From the NCBI GenBank assembly GCA_041178325.1, contig JBEGVN010000017.1, forward strand, positions 62,001 through 126,000: a DNA stretch of 64,000 bases, given 5' to 3'. The DNA comes from UBA6136 sp041178325. GTDB lineage: Bacteria > Pseudomonadota > Gammaproteobacteria > Methylococcales > Methylococcaceae. This document shows positions 35,588 to 43,938 of this stretch, piece after piece. The first letter of the stretch is position 1; each line of letters begins with the position of its first letter. The translations under genes were made by a program, and so were the position numbers. Below the pieces are notes generated by a model, which searched no databases, had not been told where the DNA came from, and saw only the letters and a list, made by a program, of their open reading frames with translations.

Positions 35588-36727
35588 TTGAAAAAGCGTG
35601 TTGCCTTTATTACGAGCGGACTCCCAACTGGAGGTGCCGAACTCGTTCTGCTCTCCCTGCTTTCTCGGCTGGATAGAAACCGTTTTGAGCCCTTTGTCAT
35701 CAGCCTTCGCGGCGAAGGAGATCTGGGACAGAGTATCCGCGACCTTAGCATTCCGGTTCTGGCACTCAAACTCGGGCTCAGACCACGTTTGGCCTTTGAA
35801 ATACTGAGAGGCATCCGGACATTGAGACGCTTTGATCCCGATGTCATTCAAGGCTGGATGTACCATGGCAATGTTTTTTCATGGCTTGCCGCACCCCTTA
35901 TGCGCAGACGTCCCCGTCTTCTCTTTTCAATCCACAATGCACTCAGCGACTGGACCAGTGAGCGCCACCTGACGCGAAAGATTATTCGACTTAACGGGAC
36001 TCTCTCAGGCAGCGCAGACCGCGTGATCTACCCCTCCGAACCCAGTGCGCTGCAACATGAAGCGCTTGGGTACGCCCAGGATCGAACCCAGATCATCCCT
36101 AACGGTTTTGATTGCGACCGATTCGCTCCAGATACTGCTGATCGCGCACGCATCAGATCAGAGCTTGGCTTTGCTGATGAAGATTTTGTCATCGGCATGG
36201 CCGCCCGTTATCACCCGGTCAAGGACCATGCAATTCTCCTGGCTGCCGTCAGGGACGCCCTCGATCGGTGCCCTTCCACCCGTCTTTTGCTCTGCGGACC
36301 CGGTGTCGATGACAAAAATTCCGAACTTCAAAACCTGATCCGAAAACACGGGCTGGAGCAGGTTGTTAGACTGCTCGGCACACGGCGTGATATGCCTCGA
36401 ATCTACCGTGCCATGGACCTTCTGGCCTTGTCATCAAAAAGTGAGTCGGCCCCTGGCGTTCTCGCAGAAGCCATGGCCAGCGGCGTTCCTTGTGTTGCTA
36501 CGGACGTGGGCGTCTGCAAAAAAACCCTCGCCGGGACCGGTTGGGTCGTGACCCCCAGGGATCGCCACTCGATCGCCGAGGGCCTCATTGCTGCGGCCGA
36601 ACTCCCGCGAGAAGCGCTAAAACTGAGGGGCGAAAGGGCTCGGACGGAAATTGTGAGTACTCTCGCACTTTCGGCAATGATCGAGGCCTACCAGTCCCTT
36701 TTCGATGCCGCGACAACACCTTCCTGA
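35588..36727 (+). CDS. Glycosyltransferase family 4 protein
   Basis: A GT-B glycosyltransferase of 379 residues from the TTG at 35588. The frame is open to a TTG at 35552 inside the preceding gene. Visible parts are the N-terminal VAFITSGLPTGGAELVLLSLLSRL, the linker VIYPSEPSALQHEALGY, and PNGFDCDRFAPD. The donor-binding DLLALSSKSESAPGVLAEAMASGVPCVATDVG follows. It fits the O-antigen/exopolysaccharide group with retaining mechanism. It is followed 23 nt later by the asnB-type gene. Confidence 0.9.
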   Translation: MKKRVAFITSGLPTGGAELVLLSLLSRLDRNRFEPFVISLRGEGDLGQSIRDLSIPVLALKLGLRPRLAFEILRGIRTLRRFDPDVIQGWMYHGNVFSWLAAPLMRRRPRLLFSIHNALSDWTSERHLTRKIIRLNGTLSGSADRVIYPSEPSALQHEALGYAQDRTQIIPNGFDCDRFAPDTADRARIRSELGFADEDFVIGMAARYHPVKDHAILLAAVRDALDRCPSTRLLLCGPGVDDKNSELQNLIRKHGLEQVVRLLGTRRDMPRIYRAMDLLALSSKSESAPGVLAEAMASGVPCVATDVGVCKKTLAGTGWVVTPRDRHSIAEGLIAAAELPREALKLRGERARTEIVSTLALSAMIEAYQSLFDAATTPS

Positions 36728-36750
36728 TACCCAAACCAACCTCGCAAGCC

Positions 36751-38757
36751 ATGTGCGGATTTACCGGATTTCTCGACCGAAAGCATGCCCTTAACACGGA
36801 GGAGGCCCGACCGATCCTCGAAGCAATGAACCGGAAGCTTCTTAACCGCGGGCCGGATGACGATGGGGTTTGGATTGACGCCAATCAGGGCATTGGTCTA
36901 GCTCACCGACGGCTTTCCATCCTTGATCTCTCGGCTGCCGGCCATCAGCCCATGGCCTCGCAAAGCCAACGTTATGTTCTGGTCTTCAATGGCGAAATAT
37001 ATAACCATCTCGAAATTCGCCGGGACATCGAACAACATGGACCTGCCCCTATTCATCCGCTTGCGGATCCAGGAACGTCCGTGGAACCCCCCTCTAACGC
37101 ACGCTGGCGTGGCCACTCCGACACCGAGACCCTACTTGCTGCGATCGAAGTTTTTGGCGTCGGGGAAGCCCTCTCTCGAAGCCGGGGTATGTTTGCCTTT
37201 GCTCTCTGGGACCGGCACGACCGCCTTCTTTACCTTGCCCGGGATCGAATGGGGGAAAAGCCGCTCTATTATGGATGGCAGGGGGATAGCTTCCTCTTTG
37301 GCTCGGAACTCAAAGCGCTGGAAGCCCACCCCGATTTTCGTGCAGACATCGATCGCAATGCCCTCTCCGAGTTACTCCGCTTGGGCTACATCCCGGGGCC
37401 GGGAAGCATTTACAACCAGATTCACAAGCTGCCACCCGGCACCTACCTCGCGATCGGCATTCATCGACCCGAAGCACGCCCAGTCAGATACTGGTCTGCC
37501 GCCGATGCCGCACTGAGAGGTCAAATGTCACCTTTTATCGGTGACGAATCGGCGGCCATTTCACATCTCGACGGCCTTCTCAGAGACGCGGTTGCGAGCC
37601 AAATGGTCGCCGACGTTCCCCTCGGGGCCTTCCTATCGGGAGGCATTGACTCAAGCCTGGTCACCGCTCTAATGCAGGCCCAGTCGAATAAGCCGATCCA
37701 AACCTTCAGCATTGGCTTTGAGGAAGAGGAATACAACGAGGCGCCTTTTGCCAAGGCGATTGCCCAACATCTTGGAACGCATCACGTTGAGCTGGTTGTG
37801 GGGCCAGAGGCGGCACTGGCCGTGATCCCAAATCTCCCCACCCTCTACGATGAGCCCTTTGCAGATGTTTCGCAGATCCCCACTCACCTGGTCTCCCGGC
37901 TGGCTCGAGAGAGCGTCAAGGTGGCCCTGACCGGGGATGGCGGGGATGAGCTTTTCGGCGGCTACAACCGTCACTTCTGGACGATGCAGCTTTGGAACCG
38001 GATGCGCTTCATGCCTAAGGGCTTACGTCGACAAGTCGCCAACCTGCTCACCCTCGTCCCACCCCACCTTTGGGACAGCACGTTCAGAGCTTTGGGCTTT
38101 GCCTTGCCTGAGAACTTAAGATATCGGAGTCCCGGAGACAAGCTTCACAAGATCTCACGGATCCTCGGCGCATCCCGCCCCGAGGATATCTATTTTGATC
38201 TGATTGCACATACCAAGGATCAGAACCGACTGGTGGTTGGCAGCCAACCCGCCCAGAATGCACTGACCGACACTTCGCGCTGGCCTGCGCTGCGTGAAAT
38301 CGAACATCGGATCATGTATCTCGACTCGACCACCTATCTGCCCGATGACATCCTGACCAAACTGGATCGGGCTGCCATGGGTGTGAGCCTTGAGGGGCGA
38401 GTTCCTCTCCTCGATCACCGGGTTGTCGAATTTGCCTGGAAGCTGCCGCTGACAATGAAGATTCGTAATGGTCAGGGGAAGTACGCGCTAAGGCAGGTCT
38501 TGTCACGCTATGTACCAGAGACGCTCACCGAACGCCCCAAGATGGGCTTTGGCGTTCCGATTGATCGCTGGCTGAGAGAACCCTTGAGAGAATGGAGCGA
38601 AACCTTGATTCAGCCTGATCGACTGAAATCTGAGGGTTTCTTCCATTCCAAACGCGTCCAGCATTTGTGGAAACAGCATCTCAGTGGACGAAGAAATCAT
38701 GCGTCCTTACTGTGGAGCATTTTGATGTTCCAATCTTGGCTGGAATCACGGCGCTAG
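36751..38757 (+). CDS. asnB: Glutamine-hydrolysing asparagine synthetase-type amidotransferase
   Basis: A 668-residue class II amidotransferase. The mature N-terminal nucleophile is C2 (MCGFTGFLDR), and the glutaminase signature is NRGPDDDG and FNGEIYNH. The ATP-pyrophosphatase loop is FLSGGIDSSLVTALM, followed by LTGDGGDELFGGYNRHF. Relative to common AsnB proteins there is an extra stretch at about residues 97-118, rich in proline, just before RGHSDTETLL. In polysaccharide loci such enzymes often amidate a uronic acid or another carboxylate on the sugar. General asparagine synthesis is the alternative. Confidence 0.88.
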   Translation: MCGFTGFLDRKHALNTEEARPILEAMNRKLLNRGPDDDGVWIDANQGIGLAHRRLSILDLSAAGHQPMASQSQRYVLVFNGEIYNHLEIRRDIEQHGPAPIHPLADPGTSVEPPSNARWRGHSDTETLLAAIEVFGVGEALSRSRGMFAFALWDRHDRLLYLARDRMGEKPLYYGWQGDSFLFGSELKALEAHPDFRADIDRNALSELLRLGYIPGPGSIYNQIHKLPPGTYLAIGIHRPEARPVRYWSAADAALRGQMSPFIGDESAAISHLDGLLRDAVASQMVADVPLGAFLSGGIDSSLVTALMQAQSNKPIQTFSIGFEEEEYNEAPFAKAIAQHLGTHHVELVVGPEAALAVIPNLPTLYDEPFADVSQIPTHLVSRLARESVKVALTGDGGDELFGGYNRHFWTMQLWNRMRFMPKGLRRQVANLLTLVPPHLWDSTFRALGFALPENLRYRSPGDKLHKISRILGASRPEDIYFDLIAHTKDQNRLVVGSQPAQNALTDTSRWPALREIEHRIMYLDSTTYLPDDILTKLDRAAMGVSLEGRVPLLDHRVVEFAWKLPLTMKIRNGQGKYALRQVLSRYVPETLTERPKMGFGVPIDRWLREPLREWSETLIQPDRLKSEGFFHSKRVQHLWKQHLSGRRNHASLLWSILMFQSWLESRR

Positions 38758-38760
38758 CAC

Positions 38761-39900
38761 ATGAGTCCAAATTCCATGCGCCCAAAGCTCCTGTTTTTCG
38801 TCACCGAAGACTGGTATTTCTGTTCGCATCGCCTGCCTTTAGCCATTGCAGCGCGTGATGCGGGTTTTGAGGTTTCCGTTGCCACCCGTGTCAATGCCCA
38901 TGCCGAGGCCATTTCTCGGGAAGGCATCCGCTTGATTCCTCTAAAATTATCCCGGGGCGGCAAGAATCCCTTGCGGGAGTGGCGAACACTATGGGCGCTC
39001 TTTCGCATCCTGAGAAATGAAAAACCCGACATCTTGCACAATGTCGCAGTAAAGCCTGTTCTTTATGGAAGCCTCACTGCAAGGCTTGCAGGAACAAGCC
39101 GGGTGGTGAACGCGGTCGCAGGCCTTGGGCATCTTTTCGCCATTCAGGAACGTGCGAGCTTTCTTCGAAACGTGGTCAAACTGGCGTTTCGATTTCTCCT
39201 TCGCGGTCATGGCCGCGTGATTGTTCAGAATCCGGATGATCTTCAGCTGCTGGAATCCAGTGGTGCCATTCTCAAAGGTCAAGCCACCCTGATTCGGGGG
39301 TCGGGTGTCGATCTTTCGCGCTTCGCGCCGAGTCCCGAGCCACCCGGAACTCCAATTATCGTCTTTGCGGCACGGCTCCTCTGGGACAAGGGTGTTCAAG
39401 AATTTGTCGAAGCAGCGAAAAACCTGAAAAAAGAGGGCATTGAAGGGCGTTTTGTCATCGTTGGCGCACCGGATGATGAAAACCATGCCGCCATCCCGAG
39501 CGAACAACTCGCCGATTGGGCTGCTGAGGGCATGATCGAGTGCTGGGGTCATCGGACCGATATGGCTGAAATCCTTGCGGGTGCAATCCTTTTCTGCCTT
39601 CCGTCTTACTATGGTGAGGGCGTTCCCAAGGTGCTTCTTGAAGCTGCGGCCTCAGGCCGTCCGCTGATCACCACGGATATGCCCGGTTGCCGGGAGGTCG
39701 TCGAAGATGGCGTCAACGGTCTATTGGTCCAGCCCCGGGATATCGAAGGTCTCACCGTGGCCATCAAGCGGCTCCTGAGCGATTCCGCCCTGAGGGCCCG
39801 TATGGGGCAGGCCTCAAGGCAACGGGCCGAAGCTTTTTTTGGCATAGAAGCCGTGACTGCACAGACGCTTGCGGTCTATGACGCCCTCCTCTCCGAATGA
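38761..39900 (+). CDS. Glycosyltransferase family 4 protein (PglA-like)
   Basis: A 379-residue GT-B enzyme. The N-terminus PKLLFFVTEDWYFCSHRLPLA and the NVAVKPVLYGSLTARLAG region resemble enzymes that add the second sugar, such as GalNAc, to an undecaprenyl-diphospho sugar (PglA family). The donor half has IVFAARLLWDKGVQEFVEA and LPSYYGEGVPKVLLEAAASGRPLITTD. It starts 3 nt after the asnB-type gene; an internal ATG five codons later is possible. It overlaps the next sulfotransferase by ATGA. The specific sugars remain inferred. Confidence 0.88.
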   Translation: MSPNSMRPKLLFFVTEDWYFCSHRLPLAIAARDAGFEVSVATRVNAHAEAISREGIRLIPLKLSRGGKNPLREWRTLWALFRILRNEKPDILHNVAVKPVLYGSLTARLAGTSRVVNAVAGLGHLFAIQERASFLRNVVKLAFRFLLRGHGRVIVQNPDDLQLLESSGAILKGQATLIRGSGVDLSRFAPSPEPPGTPIIVFAARLLWDKGVQEFVEAAKNLKKEGIEGRFVIVGAPDDENHAAIPSEQLADWAAEGMIECWGHRTDMAEILAGAILFCLPSYYGEGVPKVLLEAAASGRPLITTDMPGCREVVEDGVNGLLVQPRDIEGLTVAIKRLLSDSALRARMGQASRQRAEAFFGIEAVTAQTLAVYDALLSE

Positions 39901-40874
39901 ATGCGCATATTCAGGCGCCTGTCCTCACTTCCAATCCGCCGTCCATGGGCACGGTCATCATCGCCGGCGCTCACAAGGCAGGCACGACATCGCTTTACGC
40001 GCTTTTAGCCCGCCACCGGGAGATCGCCATGAGCGTAGTCAAGGAGACCAATCGCTATTGCCCGGACCTCTGGCCGCTCCTGACTCATCTCAAGCGACTG
40101 ACGTCAGAAGAAATCGGACAGTTACATAAAAAAGGGGAAACGTGCCACTTAGGCCTTATCCAAGATGAAGCGACTTACGCCCAACTATTCGCTTCCCGTC
40201 CAGGCCTTCGCTACAAGGGTGAAGCCAGCCCGTTTTATCTTCGCTCCACCCTCGCGGCCCAGGAAATTGTTCAACATCACCCCGATGCCCGCATCATTGT
40301 GGTTGTCAGAGATCCGATTGAGCGCCTGCTTTCGCACTATGCCATGGAAATTCGGGACGCCCGCATCCCAGAACCTCTGGAACGTGCGATTCGAGACGAA
40401 GAGTTAGAAATGGAGCAAGGAAGAAAACCGCTGCATGGACTTTTGGATTCAGGCTGCTATGGCGAGGGACTTTCACGCTTTTATCAGCATTTTCCAGCCG
40501 ATCAACTTCTGGTCATTGATCTTTGCGAGCTATCCAACCCCGAAGAAATTACTTCCCGAATCGCCACCTTTCTCGGCGTCGACCCCTCAGGCTTTTCCCG
40601 GGGGGTTCCGAATCAAAATGAATCCGTCTCCGCCAGAAACCCCCTCCTCAATCGCTTTTTGGCCCGATCAGGGCTCAAGAGCCTCGTTCGAGCCTGCGTA
40701 CCTCAGCCCCTGATAGACAACCTGAAGCCCCTGTATTACCGGCCTGAGACTCGCAAACCGCCGATTGACGCGGAGCGCCACGCAAAGCTTGTGACCTATT
40801 ATCGAAAGGACATACAGCAGCTTTTAGCGACCGTGGGCCCAAAACCTTGGGATTGGCTGAAACACTACACCTGA
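39897..40874 (+). CDS. Sulfotransferase domain protein 2
   Basis: A 325-residue PAPS-dependent sulfotransferase with the phosphosulfate-binding loop IIAGAHKAGTTSLYALLARH and the 3'-phosphate motif ARIIVVVRDPIERLLSHYAMEIR. VIDLCELSNPEEITSRIATFLGV follows, with the usual bacterial heparan-sulfotransferase layout. It differs clearly from the other sulfotransferase at 28.9 kb, so the two probably modify different positions or sugars. It is translationally coupled to the glycosyltransferase before it and is the last gene of the locus on this strand. Confidence 0.87.
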   Translation: MNAHIQAPVLTSNPPSMGTVIIAGAHKAGTTSLYALLARHREIAMSVVKETNRYCPDLWPLLTHLKRLTSEEIGQLHKKGETCHLGLIQDEATYAQLFASRPGLRYKGEASPFYLRSTLAAQEIVQHHPDARIIVVVRDPIERLLSHYAMEIRDARIPEPLERAIRDEELEMEQGRKPLHGLLDSGCYGEGLSRFYQHFPADQLLVIDLCELSNPEEITSRIATFLGVDPSGFSRGVPNQNESVSARNPLLNRFLARSGLKSLVRACVPQPLIDNLKPLYYRPETRKPPIDAERHAKLVTYYRKDIQQLLATVGPKPWDWLKHYT

Positions 40875-40896
40875 AACACCCCAGGGAGAGAAGCTC

Positions 40897-41733
40897 ATGG
40901 CTCTAGAAGCGCGAAAAATCGAACAAACCCTGCCAGGTCGGGAAACCCAAGACGGGGCCGGGGTTCGCTTGACTCGCATCATCGGGCAACCTCTTCAGCA
41001 TCGCCTCGATCCCTTTTTGATGCTCGATTACTTTCGCAGCGATGACCCCAACGACTACATTCGGGGTTTTCCTGAACATCCTCATCGAGGTTTTGAAACC
41101 CTCACGATATTGCTTCAGGGCCGAATGCGCCACCGCGATAATCGCGGCCATGAGGGCATCATTGAAGCCGGTGGCGCCCAATGGATGCTGGCAGGTCGGG
41201 GCATCATCCATTCAGAAATGCCGGAACAGGAGCAGGGTCAGCTCGAAGGATTCCAGCTTTGGATCAATCTTCCTGCCCGTGACAAGATGACAGAGCCCCA
41301 GTATCAGGATCTGGGCGCAAGCGACATTCCCGAACTCCGGATTGGCACCTCTCGCATTCGCGTGATCATGGGAAAATGCAAGGAAACAAAAGGCCCCATC
41401 CAGCGCCTTCAAACCGAACCAATGGTTCTCGACATCGCCATGAACCAGGGCGAGCGACTCTCGCTTCCAATAAAAAACCGCCAGCGTGTGGCCCTTTTCG
41501 CCAACCAAGGCGACCTTCAAGTGGGCGGTAAGCCTTTGGCTCACCGCCATCTGGGTGTTCTTGATGATCAAGGCGAGATCGTTGCTATTGAAGCCATGTC
41601 GGATTGCCGGTTCCTCTTGATTGCAGGAACTCCACTGCACGAACCGATTGCCTCCTATGGCCCCTTCGTCATGAATAGCCCGGATGAGATTCACGTGGCC
41701 ATTTCCGACTTTCAATCTGGTAAATTCGGCTGA
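40897..41733 (+). CDS. Pirin family protein
   Basis: A 278-residue bicupin of the pirin family. The N-terminal cupin has the metal-binding FPEHPHRGFETLTILLQG motif and the later GGAQWMLAGRGIIHSEMPE segment. The C-terminal RFLLIAGTPLHEPIASYGPFVMN is the standard family end. Some pirins are quercetin 2,3-dioxygenases and others act as regulators; the role is not predictable here. An AGGGAGAG ribosome-binding site precedes the ATG. It lies 60 nt ahead of mtnB, and MtnD is also a cupin, but a functional link is not established. Confidence 0.9.
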   Translation: MALEARKIEQTLPGRETQDGAGVRLTRIIGQPLQHRLDPFLMLDYFRSDDPNDYIRGFPEHPHRGFETLTILLQGRMRHRDNRGHEGIIEAGGAQWMLAGRGIIHSEMPEQEQGQLEGFQLWINLPARDKMTEPQYQDLGASDIPELRIGTSRIRVIMGKCKETKGPIQRLQTEPMVLDIAMNQGERLSLPIKNRQRVALFANQGDLQVGGKPLAHRHLGVLDDQGEIVAIEAMSDCRFLLIAGTPLHEPIASYGPFVMNSPDEIHVAISDFQSGKFG

Positions 41734-41793
41734 TTATTCCCATCAGCGTTGAATTCCCTCTATCCAAGCGCAATGGCGCGTCATTAAAAGCTC

Positions 41794-42408
41794 ATGTCAG
41801 ACCACTTCAACACCCTTGCCCAACAACTGGTTGATGCCGGACGCTTTATTGATCAGCGTGGCTGGGTCCCAGCGACCAGCGGCAACTTCTCGGCCCGATT
41901 GCCGGACGGCCAAATCGCCATCACTGTCTCAGGGCGGCATAAGGGTAGACTGACGATTGAGGACATCATGCCGATCGATGCCAATGGCCGCTCCCTCGAT
42001 GGTCGGCGCGCCTCTGCGGAAACGCTCTTACATACGGCCATTTACCGGCGTTACCCCCAAATCAACGCCGTACTGCACCCTCATTCTCCGGGAGCCACCC
42101 TTGTGTCGCGCCTTCACCGTGAGTCCTTGGTGCTCGAAAACTACGAACTTTTAAAGGCGTTTCCGGGGATCACAACGCATCAGACGCAAGTCACAATTCC
42201 GATCTTTTCAAATGATCAGGATATTGCAAGGCTCTCACACACCGTGGATCAGTGGATTGACCAACACGGTGACATCCATGGCTATATCATTGAAAGTCAT
42301 GGTTTTTATACTTGGGGCGACAGCGTTGATGCCGCCCTTCGCCATCTTGAAGCCCTCGAGTTTCTTTTTGAAATCGAGGCACGACTCCATGGAGCGTCTA
42401 AGTCATGA
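41794..42408 (+). CDS. mtnB: Methylthioribulose-1-phosphate dehydratase
   Basis: Class II aldolase-fold, zinc-dependent dehydratase of the methionine salvage pathway, acting on 5-methylthioribulose 1-phosphate. The 204 residues show the N-terminal WVPATSGNFSARL, the zinc-ligand HPHSPGATL region, and the C-terminal IIESHGFYTWG histidine. It heads an mtnB-mtnD-mtnC operon in which each stop overlaps the next start by 4 nt. mtnA, mtnK and mtnP/mtnN, needed earlier in the pathway, are not in the window. Confidence 0.95.
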   Translation: MSDHFNTLAQQLVDAGRFIDQRGWVPATSGNFSARLPDGQIAITVSGRHKGRLTIEDIMPIDANGRSLDGRRASAETLLHTAIYRRYPQINAVLHPHSPGATLVSRLHRESLVLENYELLKAFPGITTHQTQVTIPIFSNDQDIARLSHTVDQWIDQHGDIHGYIIESHGFYTWGDSVDAALRHLEALEFLFEIEARLHGASKS

Positions 42409-42965
42409 GTCTTCTTACCGTTCATCCGGAAAATCACCCGGAACAATTTCAGGTTTTTCGCGATCCTCAGGCGATCACCAAAGAACTTCAAGAAATCGGC
42501 GTTCAGTTCGAGCGCTGGGAAGCCTCCGCCTCCCTGCCGCCCGATGCCGATCAGGAAAGCATTCTCAAAGCCTACAAGCCCTCTGTGGATCGGCTCATCC
42601 TTGAACACGGCTTTCAGTCATCCGATGTTATTCGCTTGAACCCCGATCATCCCGAACGGTCCTCACTTCGTCAGAAGTTCCTGAATGAGCACGTTCATTC
42701 TGAATTCGAAGTGCGCTTTTTCGTCGAAGGCAAAGGCCTCTTTTTCCTTCACCCCTCGGACAAGGTCTATGCAGTTCTCTGCGAACGTGGCGATCTCATC
42801 AGCGTGCCTGATGGCGTGAAACACTGGTTCGACATGGGAGAGAACCCTTCGTTTACCTGTATTCGCCTTTTCACCAACCCTGAAGGCTGGGTTGCTCAGT
42901 TCACCGGAGATCCGATTGCAGAGCGCTTTCCGACCCTCGATACCTTTCCCGGGACCGCTTCATGA
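42405..42965 (+). CDS. mtnD: Acireductone dioxygenase
   Basis: A cupin dioxygenase that, with Fe2+, converts the acireductone to formate and the methionine precursor 4-methylthio-2-oxobutanoate. The 186-residue sequence has all four metal ligands: H96, H98 and E102 in EHVHSEFEVRFF, and H140 in GVKHWFDMG. The N-terminal region (RDPQAITKELQEIGVQFERWEA) is typical. It overlaps mtnB by ATGA at its start and mtnC at its end. Confidence 0.95.
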   Translation: MSLLTVHPENHPEQFQVFRDPQAITKELQEIGVQFERWEASASLPPDADQESILKAYKPSVDRLILEHGFQSSDVIRLNPDHPERSSLRQKFLNEHVHSEFEVRFFVEGKGLFFLHPSDKVYAVLCERGDLISVPDGVKHWFDMGENPSFTCIRLFTNPEGWVAQFTGDPIAERFPTLDTFPGTAS

Positions 42966-43645
42966 TTGAAGCCGTGCTCACTGACATAGAGGGGACCACC
43001 TCATCGATCTCCTTTGTTAAGGATGTTCTTTTTCCTTACGCCCGGGAACGCATGGCGACGTTCGTGACCCAGAACCAGCATGACCCTGAACTTCAAAAGG
43101 CGCTATCCGATGTCACAGCGCTGACAGGAGATGCACCGAATCTTGAGGCCTGCATCCGGCAATTGTGCCAATGGATCGACGAGGATCAAAAGGTCACACC
43201 ACTCAAAGCGATTCAGGGATTAATCTGGGAGGCGGGTTACCAGCGAGGAGATTTCCACGGACACCTCTACCCCGATGCGTACGAAGGTCTTAAACGGTGG
43301 AGATCGCTCGGCATCCCTCTTTATGTTTTTTCATCCGGATCCATCAAAGCCCAGAAACTGCTCTTCGGTCACACCGAATACGGAGATCTGACACCCTGGT
43401 TCAAGGGCTATTTCGACACGACGACTGGACCCAAGCAGGAACCCTCCTCCTATGTCGCCATCGCCCAAAGCATTGGGCTTGCTCCCGCCCGGATCCTCTT
43501 TCTCTCTGATATCGAGGGAGAGCTTGACGCTGCAGCCTCAGCCGGTTTTTTAACCCGTCAGCTGGTGAGAGACTCTGCGACGCTGGCTTCAAAACGGCAT
43601 AGCCAAGCGACAGACTTCGCCGAAATTCGGCTTTCCAAGGATTGA
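42962..43645 (+). CDS. mtnC: Acireductone synthase (enolase-phosphatase E1)
   Basis: Haloacid dehalogenase-superfamily enzyme combining the enolase and phosphatase steps before MtnD. The 227 residues carry the motif I variant LTDIEGTTSSISFVKDVLFPYAR with the nucleophilic aspartate, the YVFSSGSIKAQKLLFG threonine/serine motif, and the C-terminal ILFLSDIEGELDAAASAG acidic motif. It is the last gene of mtnBDC. A 289-nt non-coding stretch follows. Confidence 0.95.
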   Translation: MIEAVLTDIEGTTSSISFVKDVLFPYARERMATFVTQNQHDPELQKALSDVTALTGDAPNLEACIRQLCQWIDEDQKVTPLKAIQGLIWEAGYQRGDFHGHLYPDAYEGLKRWRSLGIPLYVFSSGSIKAQKLLFGHTEYGDLTPWFKGYFDTTTGPKQEPSSYVAIAQSIGLAPARILFLSDIEGELDAAASAGFLTRQLVRDSATLASKRHSQATDFAEIRLSKD

Positions 43646-43934
43646 TTGTTTTATCTAAAGAAACACATTGTCGCCAATAATAAAATCTAACCGTAACTGA
43701 CCGTAGCGGGGTTGGTGCGTCTTTTTTGGCACAGATAATGCTTAACAATTCATGACCGTTTGGGCTTGAACCCCAAGGTTAGGGTGGTTACAGTAGAGCC
43801 ATCGTTGATGGGGACAGTAGAAGTTCCCGCCCTTGCATCTAGAAATTCCCCGTTGGCCCAGAGGCCTTAAAAGCGGAGAATTCCTCGATGCTCATGCGTA
43901 AACCCGCCGGCTACGGCCGTCTTAAGTATTGCCT
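43646..43934 (+). other. Non-coding interval between mtnC and the YcbK-like gene
   Basis: About 290 nt without a normal gene. I see a possible sigma-70 promoter (43712-43739), several short imperfect dyads, and a 16-codon ORF (43888-43938) that overlaps the next gene's start. I do not recognise any known riboswitch or small RNA. Confidence 0.5.
43712..43739 (+). promoter_or_regulatory. Sigma-70-like promoter candidate
   Basis: TTGGTG, 16 bp, then GATAAT, about 195 nt ahead of the YcbK-like start codon. The match is four of six at -35 and five of six at -10. This is a sequence match only. Confidence 0.35.
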
Positions 43935-43938
43935 ATGA
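43888..43938 (+). CDS. Possible 16-residue leader ORF
   Basis: An ATG-initiated frame encodes MLMRKPAGYGRLKYCL and ends in a TGA that overlaps the ATG of the following gene (ATGA). A GGAG sequence lies 8 nt before its start. The arrangement would allow translational coupling, but short ORFs of this size arise by chance and there is no comparative support. Confidence 0.25.
   Translation: MLMRKPAGYGRLKYCL

Noticed and set aside
43646..43934. Riboswitch (c-di-GMP, c-di-AMP or SAM) in the mtnC to YcbK-like gap
   Set aside because: I looked for the conserved cores of these classes. Only short GC-rich dyads such as GCCG/CGGC are present, and no full core could be matched.
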